Of a stretch of DNA of 62,304 bases, positions 26,518-34,671 are shown one piece after another; the first letter of the stretch is position 1, and every line of letters starts with the position of its first letter. The DNA comes from Planctomycetota bacterium (GTDB lineage Bacteria > Planctomycetota > Phycisphaerae > SM23-33), in the NCBI GenBank assembly GCA_009908915.1, contig JAAAOJ010000089.1, positions 1 to 62,304 on the forward strand, given 5' to 3'. Position numbers and translations under genes: made by a program. The notes beneath the pieces were generated by a model. The model made no database searches. It was not told where the DNA came from and saw only the letters and a list, made by a program, of their open reading frames with translations.

Positions 26518-28448
26518 GCCGTCGCTCCTGCCGTCGGGGTGGCATCGTTCCCGGCCGGCGTCTCAATCTGATCGAGCCCGGGCATAATGTTTTCGTAATC
26601 CTCCCTATGTCCGTTGGACAGGCAGCACTCGATAATGTTACGGCCGACGTCATCCAGCTCCGGCTGAAGATACTGCTGCAGTTCGCGATGGAAAAACTCC
26701 GTCAGGATGCGTGCACCTTCGTCAAAGGCCTCGGGACCGACGTCGGGCTGGGTGTCGACTTCCAGGAACCAGTGGTGGATCGACGTGCCCTCGATCCGCA
26801 TGTTCTGCAGGGCATAGCCCAGCAGCGGACACCGGGAGGCGACCACCTGGTCCGACCGGAACGGGGCCACGCCGCGGCGTGCGAGGTAGTCCCGCATCAG
26901 CCATTGCGGCATGAAGCCGGTCTTCCACGCACCGATGTGCTGGTTCGGCGTCAGGACGTACCGGGTCGCCGGCGTGCTCTGGAACTGGCTGAGCAGGAGA
27001 TTCGCCTGGGCAACGCGTTTGCCGGTGGTAAACGGCCAGTAGCTGCCCACGCCTTCGCTGGTCATGCCGCCCGTCTCGACGATGCTGGGGTTGGCGTGAC
27101 CGCGCGGGGCCACCAGCCGCCACAGCCAGGCCAACGCCGGCGGCAGTAGGTGAAACATGCCCAGGATGCCGTAGCTCGGATGATCGCGCGTGCATGGGGG
27201 CGTGCGAACGCCGAAGGACCGGACGTCCACCTGCAGCGGCTCGCTGACGACATGGGGCACGATGGCCCGCGGCACGATGACGCGCGGGTTCGGGCAGGGC
27301 TTGCCCGGCTCGTCTTCCACGTGCTCCCAGATCAGTCCCGTTCCGCCGACGACGGCGCGGACGTTCAGGAACAGCAGCGAGCGGTCGGGATGAACCGTCA
27401 GGTGTTCGAGGTCCGGGTCCGTGCCGTACTCGCGAATGTGGTCGACGCGCACGAACCAGCCGCTCTCGGCGTCGGTAATGCCCAGCCTGCCGCCGCCTGT
27501 CTGGATGGCAGGATGGCACAGGGCCATGTCGTCGCAGACCGGATAGAGGTCGCAGGTTCGCGGAATTTCCAGGTGGCGTTCCTCACCCGTGACTATATTG
27601 CGCCCCATGAGCAGGCGCCCGTCGGGCAGGCGGTGCGGCTGCTGGAGCATCTCGCTCTTACCGCCGCCGCTTGCCCCTTCGTGCATGAAGGTCACCCGGT
27701 TGTCGTACGGCGTCATCACACGGACGGTCGAGCAGTGGGCGGTCACCCAGCCCTGCTGCTCGCCAAGTTCGATCAGTGCGCCGTAGACGCCCTTCTTGGC
27801 ACTGGGGCCGGGATAGAGGTTGTACGAGAAAATCTCGTGCAGCACCGAACGCTCGTGGACGACGACCTGCTTGCCGTCGAAGTGCGTGTGCCTAAACGGC
27901 GGCGCGACGTAGATGATCGTCGCCGGCTTGAACTGCCGGCCGAGCGACTTTATGTCCACGATGCCCTGCAACAGGCCCAGCCCGAAGGCGAAAAAGCCCG
28001 CATTAGCGGGGCAGATCGCCAGGGCGTCGGCGCCCAGACCGGGCCGACCCATCTCAAAGGCGAATATCGCGAGATCCTGCTGCTTGAGCCACTCGAAGGT
28101 CTCCTCCTTGAGAGCCGCGAAGTCGTCGTCGAAGCGGTCGGAGAAGCGCGGCTTGTCCGACGGTTTAGCGTCGGCGACGACCATACACTCCGGGTCTCGC
28201 CGGCGCATGTACGGCTCGCGATAGTTCGCACCGACGCCGTTGCTCAGTCGCACGACGTCGACCTCGTCGACCCGCGAGCCGTCCGGCAGTTCGTAGGATA
28301 CCGTTGTCGACGAATCGCCCGCCGGGCCGCACGCGATGGCATCGAGGTCGCCCATGCTGCCGGCCACGCTCACCGATCGCGCACTGGACAACACATCGGC
28401 CACTTTCGCCGGCAGTGCTGCGTGCGTGAGAAACTCATTCGCGTTCAT
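26514..28448 (-). CDS. PEP carboxykinase-like P-loop protein (DUF4914-like)
   Basis: The 644-residue protein has a P-loop, HEGASGGGKSEM, near residue 254. It differs from classical GTP- or ATP-dependent PEPCK but resembles the large DUF4914 family, whose members look PEPCK-like. ETGGMTSEGVGSYWPFTTGKR could form the second half of the active site. The reaction is not established. Placement in the family is from memory of motifs. It heads a four-gene operon and its stop overlaps the next start as GTGA. The ATG at 28448 is preferred to a TTG at 28469. Confidence 0.6.
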   Translation of the reverse strand: MNANEFLTHAALPAKVADVLSSARSVSVAGSMGDLDAIACGPAGDSSTTVSYELPDGSRVDEVDVVRLSNGVGANYREPYMRRRDPECMVVADAKPSDKPRFSDRFDDDFAALKEETFEWLKQQDLAIFAFEMGRPGLGADALAICPANAGFFAFGLGLLQGIVDIKSLGRQFKPATIIYVAPPFRHTHFDGKQVVVHERSVLHEIFSYNLYPGPSAKKGVYGALIELGEQQGWVTAHCSTVRVMTPYDNRVTFMHEGASGGGKSEMLQQPHRLPDGRLLMGRNIVTGEERHLEIPRTCDLYPVCDDMALCHPAIQTGGGRLGITDAESGWFVRVDHIREYGTDPDLEHLTVHPDRSLLFLNVRAVVGGTGLIWEHVEDEPGKPCPNPRVIVPRAIVPHVVSEPLQVDVRSFGVRTPPCTRDHPSYGILGMFHLLPPALAWLWRLVAPRGHANPSIVETGGMTSEGVGSYWPFTTGKRVAQANLLLSQFQSTPATRYVLTPNQHIGAWKTGFMPQWLMRDYLARRGVAPFRSDQVVASRCPLLGYALQNMRIEGTSIHHWFLEVDTQPDVGPEAFDEGARILTEFFHRELQQYLQPELDDVGRNIIECCLSNGHREDYENIMPGLDQIETPAGNDATPTAGATA

Positions 28449-28929
28449 GCTGCTGTTGCTCTTTCTCAAAGGAGTGGAGTCATTGCCTCTTCATATTCGC
28501 CGGGCGTGCCGACCGTCTATCCGCCGTCGCCTTGGCCACGGCGCGCCCGCGCAAAGACAGCTCGCTGACGTCGATGCTCTGTGCTGTGTTGCCGCCGTTT
28601 CATGCCGCGCCGAAGCGCGGCATGGCTGATGAAACGACGAACAGGGGGCGCCCGCGCGCCGGGCATGGTGGGAGCAAGACCGCAGCCTTGCCTGTCCGGA
28701 TGGCGGCCGATCTGTACCTGTGCGTTCGCCGGCCCGCGCCTCACCGGTCGCCCGAAGCGGGTTACCCGCGACGCACCTGCCATCCAGCGGAGACAAAGCG
28801 AGCCGGCCGCAATACCTCGAATCCATTGCGTGCCGGCCCATATCTTCAGCAGGTCGCTTGCGCGACCCCCTGTCAATCTGCCTCGTCGCTTGTGTGAGTA
28901 GGAAACTCTAGCGGCCGCCCGGCTCGATG
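28449..28929 (+). other. Intergenic region with a REP-like palindrome
   Basis: No gene is seen in 481 nt. Around 28602-28624 there is an imperfect palindrome, GCCGCGC-CGAA-GCGCGGCATGG. The region presumably contains the promoter of the minus-strand operon starting at 28448, but no convincing -35/-10 pair stands out. Confidence 0.5.
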
Positions 28930-29313
28930 TCAAGAGGAAGTCTCGCCGGTGCGGCACTGCACGGTTCCGTCCAGCGTCCAGACGATGATCCGCTCGCCGG
29001 TTTTGGTGCTGATATCGGTGTGCAGGCTCGTCACCCGCCGGCCGGTGACGTCGTAGACGATCGTCTCCAGCAGTGAGCGGGCCTTCTCCAGCAGTTGCAT
29101 GCGGATCTGCTTGATCAACCGACCGCCCTCCGTGTAGTCCGAGGATTCCGCCAGCTGCTTCTCCGCCGGGGTCAGCACGCCGCGCAGCCGCACGAGGATC
29201 ATATCGCCAAGCAGATAGCTGCGGGCCTCCTCCGGGCCGCGGCCCATGTACTCGCGTTCGAACTTGATGACGGCCTCGCTGATGTCGGCTTCGATCTGTC
29301 CTTTGGTCTTCAT
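28930..29313 (-). CDS. DUF2294 family protein
   Basis: The 127-residue protein matches DUF2294 along its length: ISEAVIKFEREYMGRGPEEAR, DMILVRLRGVLTPAEKQLA and LHTDISTKTGERIIVWTLD. The family occurs in many bacteria and its role is unknown; a link to sodium-dependent transport has been suggested in annotations, but nothing here supports it. The start at 29313 follows GGGAGTCTGC. It lies between the PEPCK-like operon and tRNA-Ile. Confidence 0.8.
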   Translation of the reverse strand: MKTKGQIEADISEAVIKFEREYMGRGPEEARSYLLGDMILVRLRGVLTPAEKQLAESSDYTEGGRLIKQIRMQLLEKARSLLETIVYDVTGRRVTSLHTDISTKTGERIIVWTLDGTVQCRTGETSS

Positions 29314-29379
29314 GCAGACTCCCGGGTATGGCATACGGACATGCAGCGGCGCGAGCCGCCCTGGCACGGCGGCCATGGA

Positions 29380-29452
29380 TGGGCCCTGTAGGATTCGAAC
29401 CTACGACAAAAGGATTATGAGTCCTCTGCTCTAACCGCTGAGCTAAGGGCCC
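29380..29452 (-). tRNA. tRNA-Ile (anticodon CAT, tRNA-Ile2 type)
   Basis: The 73-nt cloverleaf has acceptor GGGCCCT/AGGGCCC, D-arm TAGCTCAGCGGTTAGAGCA, anticodon loop CTCATAA and T-arm GTAGGTTCGAATCCTAC. The body closely resembles E. coli tRNA-Ile2, whose CAU anticodon is modified to lysidine to read AUA. That makes Ile more likely than Met. CCA is not encoded. Confidence 0.88.
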
Positions 29453-29932
29453 TAACAACCCATCTTCTCACCAGCCACCGGGAATGTCACCGTCTCAAGC
29501 AGGCCGATCGCTGGATTTGGCACGAGGCTCAACGACATGCCGAGCATCGCGTCGCGGCACATCGGGGCCGGCAGGATGAGTCGCGAATCAGCCGATACAA
29601 GGCCGTGCCGGCTCCAGGTGTCTTCGGCGGCACCCGCGACCAGATACTCGACAAGTGCCTCTGTTGCTTCGGTCGCTTTCGGCGAGACGAACAGCCGGAA
29701 CGGCCGGCCGGTCGGCAGGCAGCAGACTCTACCACTGTCCGACTCATCATTTCAAGCGGCTGTTCATTTGCCACAGAGGCTTCGTCGACGAATCAAGAGC
29801 GCCTACGCTCCGTCGATGGCTACGTGGCAAGACCCGCTGTGGCATGGACCGCATGAAACAGGCCTGCCGGTCGATCCGACAGGCCCGTGCATGCTTCAGC
29901 GTGGCCCTTCGCTCTCGGCCTTCGGCCCTGCC
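29453..29932 (+). other. Intergenic region, no gene recognised
   Basis: 480 nt lie between tRNA-Ile and the regulator gene. No frame resembles a known protein. Short CCTTCGGC-type palindromes occur near 29900-29925, just after the stop of the regulator gene, and may serve as its terminator. Confidence 0.4.
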
Positions 29933-30493
29933 TTACATCGATTTCTCGACTTCCGCCAGAAGCGTATCGAGGTCGAGGGGCTTGGCGAGGCAGACGCGGG
30001 CGCCGCAGTCCTTGATGCTCTGTTCGCTCTCGGGTGAGGGGAAGGCGGTCATGGCGATGACCTCAGCATGCTTGGTAGCGTCCTGGGCCTTGATCATGCG
30101 GCAGACCTCGTAGCCGTCCATGCCGGGCATGCGAAGGTCGAGGATCACGACGTCCGGACGGAGTGTGGCGATCAGCGTTCCGGCGCGGAAGCCATCATTG
30201 GCCTCGACGACCTCGAAGTCCGGGTGCTTCTGGCGGATGGCGCGGGCGATGAGCTTGGCGACGGCCTCTTCGTCGTCGACCACGAGAATGCGGACCGGGG
30301 TGGCGCCGAGTTCGGCCGGGATCGGCATCTTGTGTTCGCGGAGAAACTTAACCAGGTCTTCCACCACGACACGCCGGTGACCGCCAGGCGTGCGGTGCGC
30401 CTGGAGCAAGCCCTGGTCGATCCAGTTGGCAACCGACCCGGGGTCCACATGCAGCATCTCGGCAATGGCAAACGTGGATAGATTCTTGGCCAT
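29933..30493 (-). CDS. Response regulator with N-terminal MerR/excisionase-type HTH
   Basis: The 186-residue protein has an excisionase/MerR-like winged helix at residues about 5-52 (TFAIAEMLHVDPGSVANWIDQG..HRTPGGHRRV). A receiver domain follows from residue 67, with acidic pocket VVDDEE, the phosphoacceptor Asp at residue 119 (VVILDLRMPG) and the conserved Lys in CLAKPLDL. The HTH lies before the receiver, the reverse of common response regulators, an order that recurs in planctomycetes and related groups. No histidine kinase is adjacent, so it is an orphan. Confidence 0.88.
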   Translation of the reverse strand: MAKNLSTFAIAEMLHVDPGSVANWIDQGLLQAHRTPGGHRRVVVEDLVKFLREHKMPIPAELGATPVRILVVDDEEAVAKLIARAIRQKHPDFEVVEANDGFRAGTLIATLRPDVVILDLRMPGMDGYEVCRMIKAQDATKHAEVIAMTAFPSPESEQSIKDCGARVCLAKPLDLDTLLAEVEKSM

Positions 30494-30848
30494 TTCGTCT
30501 TCGACCTTTCACTTCTGGTGCCGGTCGTGGTGCGTCCGGCAGATGGCTGACATCGCCTGTCAGCAAACAGGCAAGTATGCATACACGCCGACGGCAGTCA
30601 ACATATTTTATGTGCCCCGCTGCGTCGGCTTGATGAAACCGCATTACTGGCAAAACTGTCTTGCGACATTATATCTTATCTGCCAGCCAAGCTCCTGAAG
30701 ATTACAACATTTGCCCTGGATTGGCACCTTTTTCTTGTGGCAAGTGCTGATTCTACAGATAAATAGGTGAATCTCCCCAAAGACACCACACCCCACAGCC
30801 CTTGGAAAACTTCTAGCAAGCCCATTAATTAGGCAGATACGGCCGGGG
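30494..30848 (+). other. AT-rich intergenic region
   Basis: 355 nt, clearly richer in A/T than its surroundings, with no gene. It contains the putative promoter of the regulator at 30574-30601. Confidence 0.5.
30574..30601 (-). promoter_or_regulatory. Putative sigma-70 promoter of the HTH-receiver regulator
   Basis: On the minus strand TTGACT (30601-30596) is followed after 16 nt by CATACT (30579-30574), about 80 nt before the ATG. Confidence 0.45.
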
Positions 30849-31271
30849 TCAGGCCTGGCCTTCCATCTCTTGGATGATCTCCTCGTCGTCCTGCAGTTCA
30901 GCGGCCAGTACATCGCGCAGGCTGATCATGCCGACCAGCGCGTCCTGCTCCATGACGGCCAGGTGGCGGACACGGAGTTCCGTCATCAGGCGGAAGCACT
31001 GGCGGACGTCCATGCCCAGTTCGACGGAACGGACCGGCGAGCTCATCACGTCGCCCAGGGGTGTCGTCGTGGGGTCTTTGAGCGTGTTGACGACCCGCCG
31101 CAACAGGTCGCGTTCGGTGAAAATGCCTTCCACCGCGTCCCCGTCTTTGACGATAACAGAACCGACGTTGGCCTCGCACATCAGGCGAACCGATTCATGC
31201 ACGGTCGTCTCGCGGGAGGTGACGATCACGTCGGGGCCCTTGGCCATGAGAATATCTTCGACAGTGGACAT
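30849..31271 (-). CDS. Two-CBS-domain protein
   Basis: The 140-residue protein has tandem CBS domains: V..TSRETTVHESVRLMCEANVGSVIV..GIFTERDLLRRVV and VRSVELGMDVRQCFRLMTELRVRHLAVM..GMISLRDVLA. CBS pairs bind adenine nucleotides and regulate other proteins. As a stand-alone pair its target is unknown. The ATG at 31271 follows GCAGGAGAC, which decides against the start at 31289. The C-terminus is acidic. Confidence 0.9.
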   Translation of the reverse strand: MSTVEDILMAKGPDVIVTSRETTVHESVRLMCEANVGSVIVKDGDAVEGIFTERDLLRRVVNTLKDPTTTPLGDVMSSPVRSVELGMDVRQCFRLMTELRVRHLAVMEQDALVGMISLRDVLAAELQDDEEIIQEMEGQA

Positions 31272-31665
31272 GTAGGGAGTCTCCTGCATTTGTGGTCAGC
31301 GCATTTCCAGCGCGACCGCCCGCGGCGGCCTGTATACGCATCGGCACGAGCGTGGAGAAACTTATGCACAATTGAAAGGCAGTCGGCCTCTTGGGCTTGC
31401 CCCCTTTCCCTATCAGTCTGCTTAGTACTGCTTGGTAAAGCTATCGCTGCTGCGGTTGGGCCTTTTGCCGGCGCGTCATCGTCCCGAAAACTCGGTCTAT
31501 TTGCACATCTGCCAAGTCGCCTGCGTGTCCGTTCCTTGATGCACGGTAGAGCGCCTCGACCTCGCAGAGACGGTTGGCATCCCATTCACATCGTTCATGT
31601 TTTTGCGGGCGGGACGCCCGTGATACTCACGGGCAAGATGCCCGTGCCACTTCGTAAACGGGCTG
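31272..31665 (+). other. Intergenic region with a GGGC..GCCC repeat
   Basis: No gene is seen in 394 nt. Near the fucosidase end there is a double palindrome (31605-31650). The rest shows nothing. Confidence 0.5.
31605..31650 (+). repeat. Double palindrome GGGCGGGACGCCC / CGGGCAAGATGCCCG
   Basis: Two adjacent hairpins, GGGCGGGACGCCC and ACGGGCAAGATGCCCGT, are separated by GTGATACTC. This type of motif is common as an interspersed repeat in planctomycete-like genomes. It sits directly after the fucosidase stop codon. Confidence 0.6.
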
Positions 31666-32922
31666 CTAGGTCAGACCGCTGGTGTTGTGAAACTGCAATT
31701 CCGCGATCTCGGCCTGGTCGCTTGAATCGACGATTTCGAGCCACGCCTTGCACGCCTTGACCAGCGGAAACCGGCAGATGGCCTTGTGGCCGATGCTCTT
31801 GCCCTCATAGAGCGTCGTGTCGCGCCCTTCGGGAGCGGGGGTGATGCGGATCGCGAACTCGCGGACGTGCTCGCCGCGGGTGATGTCCTCTTGAATGACC
31901 GCGTGATCCAGCAGGAACGGGTCGCCCGGCTCGTACACCAGACGATTGTGCGTCTGCGTGCAGTCCGCCTTGGTGCATAGCGGCGATCCGAAACGCCGCC
32001 GCAACGCCTCGCCGAATTCGATCAGTCGATCGGCGTCCTCTTCGTGGACGCGACCCCGCAGGTCCGGGCCGACGTTCAGCAGCAGGTTGCAGCCGCGCCC
32101 CACGGAGTAGTCGTACAAGCCCATCAGTTCCTCGATGCTCTTGAGCGGGTCGTCCGTGCCGCGCCACGTCCAACCCTCGTAGCGGAGTCGGCAGTCACAC
32201 TCGGCCGGCAGCCAGGTCGGGGCGGGCATGGTGTCCACCTCGTCGGACTCGATGGAAAACGGCACCTGCTCGACGGTGTTCCAGTTGGGAATCGAGGCGA
32301 TGCCCGCCTCGTTGCCGACCCAGCGGAAATCGGGATCGCCCATGTTGAAGATCCGAATCTCCGGCTGCATCGCGCGAATCTCCTTGATCAGCATGGGCCA
32401 GTCGTACGGGTGACCCTCGCTGAATGCTCCGTCGAACCAGAGGATGTCGATCGGACCATAATCACCGCCGAGCAGCTCCCGCATGTGGCTCAGGAAGTAC
32501 GCGTCGTAGGCGGGCGGGTCTGCCTGGTAGGACGGCTCGTGCGCGTCGAATGGCGAGTAGTACAGCCCGACGGCCAGGTTCTGCCCGCGGCAGGCGTCGA
32601 CGAACGCGCGGACGACATCGCCCTCCCCGTCGCGCCATGAACAGGCCGCCGTGGAGAAACTTGGTGTTGTCGCCGAAGGCCAATGGCAGAAGCCATCGTG
32701 ATGCTTGGCCGTGTAGACCATGTACCGCGCCCCGGCCTGGGAGGCCAACTGCGCCCACTGCCGGCAATCCAACTCGCTTGGGTCGAAGTTGTCAGGCATG
32801 ACCGAATCGGTCTCGGCCTTGAAGCTCTTCTGGTGCGTGTATTGTCCGGCCAGAAAGTGGATGAACAGCCCGAATTCCCACTCCTGGAAGTCAAGCTGTC
32901 GTTGCGTCGGTATGGCGGTCAT
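31666..32922 (-). CDS. Alpha-L-fucosidase, glycoside hydrolase family 29
   Basis: The 418-residue protein has the GH29 barrel: EWEFGLFIHF, YMVYTAKHHDGFCHWPS, VGLYYSPFDAHEP, and the nucleophile Asp in IDILWFDGAF. NLLLNVGPDLRG is the C-terminal barrel strand, and a small beta-domain follows. Such enzymes release L-fucose from glycans. There is no signal peptide, so it is probably cytoplasmic and would act on imported oligosaccharides. It stands alone. The start at 32922 follows CGGAGCGAACACGC. Confidence 0.9.
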   Translation of the reverse strand: MTAIPTQRQLDFQEWEFGLFIHFLAGQYTHQKSFKAETDSVMPDNFDPSELDCRQWAQLASQAGARYMVYTAKHHDGFCHWPSATTPSFSTAACSWRDGEGDVVRAFVDACRGQNLAVGLYYSPFDAHEPSYQADPPAYDAYFLSHMRELLGGDYGPIDILWFDGAFSEGHPYDWPMLIKEIRAMQPEIRIFNMGDPDFRWVGNEAGIASIPNWNTVEQVPFSIESDEVDTMPAPTWLPAECDCRLRYEGWTWRGTDDPLKSIEELMGLYDYSVGRGCNLLLNVGPDLRGRVHEEDADRLIEFGEALRRRFGSPLCTKADCTQTHNRLVYEPGDPFLLDHAVIQEDITRGEHVREFAIRITPAPEGRDTTLYEGKSIGHKAICRFPLVKACKAWLEIVDSSDQAEIAELQFHNTSGLT

Positions 32923-33507
32923 GCGTGTTCGCTCCGGTTGATCGGTTCACGGATCGTTGCGTCTCGACGATTACGTCGGGGCAGATTCTCAACACCGGGG
33001 CGCCGTGTGTCAAACGAATTGCTGCTACCGGCTTTGCGCTGGCGGAGTCGGCTACTCTTGCGACCACGCGGGGCGGTCCTCCTGAATCCCGCCATGGATG
33101 GTGTGCAGTAGACCCCGTGGCGTCAGCCCGGGGAGTTCTGCAAACGCCTTCAGCGTCGGAGGGGTGGCACAAAGGCCGGGTGGGTCTCGCCCCGTCGAGG
33201 CTTACTCCTTCTGGCGCCTTTCCAATGGGCACAAGCCCACGGGAGAAGTTGGCTGACAAGGACAACGACTCGTGCTTCGTGACGAAGCTGCGTCGCAGAG
33301 CGGCAAGCAGGCAGCCCCGCGGGCTGCCGATGCAGCCGGAGACCGCATGGGCACGACAGGGCTTTTTTTGACGCCTCCCTCAAAAGTCAGGTGGGCGGAA
33401 AACCAGAACGATTCTGCGACGGGAACAAAGAATTTATGTCACGAAAACGGTGCTGAGCGGCACCTCCTCGGATTTCTGAGGGTGGCTTTTTTGCTAAAAA
33501 AACCGCT
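32923..33507 (+). other. Intergenic region with palindrome and MITE copy 4
   Basis: No gene is seen in 585 nt. An imperfect palindrome CAATGGGC-ACAA-GCCCACGG lies near 33223-33242 and a MITE-like copy at 33370-33486. Confidence 0.55.
33370..33486 (+). mobile_element. MITE-like element, copy 4 (about 117 bp, right end altered)
   Basis: The left end is intact (GACGCCTCCCTCAAAAGTC). The right end reads TTCTGAGGGTGGC and then runs into T6 instead of GTC. GGCTTTTTT occurs directly on both sides. The body aligns with copies 2 and 3 throughout. Confidence 0.7.
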
Positions 33508-33702
33508 CTAGAAAAGGTTCAGCTCCATCAGAGCGAGGATGATCAGCAGACCTCCGCCCAGCAACGGCGCGACCACGCCCGTGATAAAGGCGAAGCCGAT
33601 ATCCTGTTGTGTTGTCTGGCTGGCGTCGATCCAACTGCTTGCGCCAAGGGCGCCGATGATGATCAGCACCACGCCGATCAGGAGCAAGATGATTCCCAGC
33701 AT
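33508..33702 (-). CDS. Small two-helix membrane protein
   Basis: The 64-residue protein has helices at about residues 2-20 and 38-60 and a short polar loop with two Gln and two Asp. The family is not recognised. The start is ATG with AAAGAACGGGCC upstream, a weak ribosome binding site. The MITE copy 4 ends 21 nt after its stop. Confidence 0.6.
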   Translation of the reverse strand: MLGIILLLIGVVLIIIGALGASSWIDASQTTQQDIGFAFITGVVAPLLGGGLLIILALMELNLF

Positions 33703-33874
33703 GGCCCGTTCTTTCCGAAGAATCCGGCCGGATTGTCCGGCGGTGTGGGCTTGAGTCTACGGGCGCAAGGCGTGTGCTCGCAAGCGCAAAAGGTGCGGCC
33801 GGTGCGATGCGGACGCGACGGGCGGGCGCTGGAAATGGATCGCGTCGCGAGGCCGAGGCACTCCTTCTATGGGT

Positions 33875-34004
33875 GATACGTCGCGCACTGAGCCTGTTTA
33901 TGGCGGCCCGACGGCTGCCATGTCAAATCATCCGGTGCTAGCGTGTTACACGCGGTGTAACCGGCGATACACCGCGCACATCTTCAGCGCGTCCTTCCGT
34001 GAAT
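33875..34004 (+). repeat. 130-bp tandem repeat, unit 1
   Basis: This unit shares long identical blocks with unit 2, including GGCGGCCCGACGGCTGCCAT and TCGCGCACTGAGC, at a constant offset of 130 nt. It contains hairpin copy D (33951-33976: CGCGGTGTA / TACACCGCG). Confidence 0.75.
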
Positions 34005-34125
34005 GATGCGTCGCGCACTGAGCTTGTGCATGGCGGCCCGACGGCTGCCATGTCAACTCACTTGATACTAGCGGGTTACACGCGGTGCAACCGGCGCTAC
34101 ACCGCGCCCATCTTCATCGCGTCGG
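34005..34125 (+). repeat. 130-bp tandem repeat, unit 2
   Basis: This is the second copy of the unit at 33875, ending just before the stop codon of the pseudo-receiver gene. It contains hairpin copy E (34081-34106: CGCGGTG / CACCGCG). Confidence 0.75.
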
Positions 34126-34135
34126 GTATGAGTTG

Positions 34136-34531
34136 TCAGGCCGGTTGTGCCTGTGCGCGTCGCTGCCACCCGGGGTCGAGCATGGCGTTCTGGCGGGCGC
34201 TGACGACCGCCTCGTTCAGCTCGCGCTGGTGGAGCATCGGCTTCATCAGCAGTTCGTCGCCGCCGACCTGCCACGCCGACCATGCGCGATCGAAGCGGCT
34301 CATGTGTTCGGTCAGCAGCAGCACCGGCCGGGGATGAAGCGCCTGCAGGGCGGCCAGCGTCTCGCTGCTGGCCAGTTCGGCCGACAGGAGCACCATGTCC
34401 GGGTGCCAGCGGTCCGCATGCTCAATGAAGTCCTCGGGTGTCTCACGAACGACCAGGTCGCCGTTGCCCTCGAAGTGTTCGGCGACTTGCGTCGCAAAGT
34501 GCCAGTCCGGTTCGACGATCATCACGCGCAT
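34136..34531 (-). CDS. Degenerate receiver-domain protein (pseudo-receiver)
   Basis: The 131-residue protein has receiver topology: MRVMIVEPDWHFATQV at the N-terminus, PDMVLLSAEL where a receiver has the phosphoacceptor Asp, PVLLLTE, and DELLMKP with the conserved Lys. The Asp is replaced by Ser (LLS), so ordinary aspartyl phosphorylation is not expected. There is no output domain. Such proteins can act as phosphorylation-independent docking modules. No partner is adjacent. The ATG follows AGAGGATGCAGCC. Confidence 0.65.
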   Translation of the reverse strand: MRVMIVEPDWHFATQVAEHFEGNGDLVVRETPEDFIEHADRWHPDMVLLSAELASSETLAALQALHPRPVLLLTEHMSRFDRAWSAWQVGGDELLMKPMLHQRELNEAVVSARQNAMLDPGWQRRAQAQPA

Positions 34532-34671
34532 GGCTGCATCCTCTTATGTGCCTCGTCGCCCTTGCCGAGGCGTCGCAGGAACCCCCGCCCAGACCCTATC
34601 GGAGCGGAGATGTTCCGCCTGCGAGAAAAAAGCGGTCATGGGTATGGAAAACCGCAGTTCGGCCGGCGGTG

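Larger units (their letters stand above)
33703..34135 (+). other. Intergenic region made largely of a tandem duplication
   Basis: 433 nt without a gene. Most of it is two copies of a 130-bp unit (listed separately). Each unit contains one hairpin of the interspersed family. Confidence 0.6.

Noticed and set aside
29380..29452. tRNA-Met for the CAT anticodon
   Set aside because: The body matches tRNA-Ile2, including the TCAGxGGTTAGAGCA and ACTCATAAT regions, so lysidine-modified Ile is more likely.
33875..34125. Possible CRISPR-like array
   Set aside because: Only two copies of a 130-bp unit, with no short repeats and regular spacers. It is a tandem duplication.
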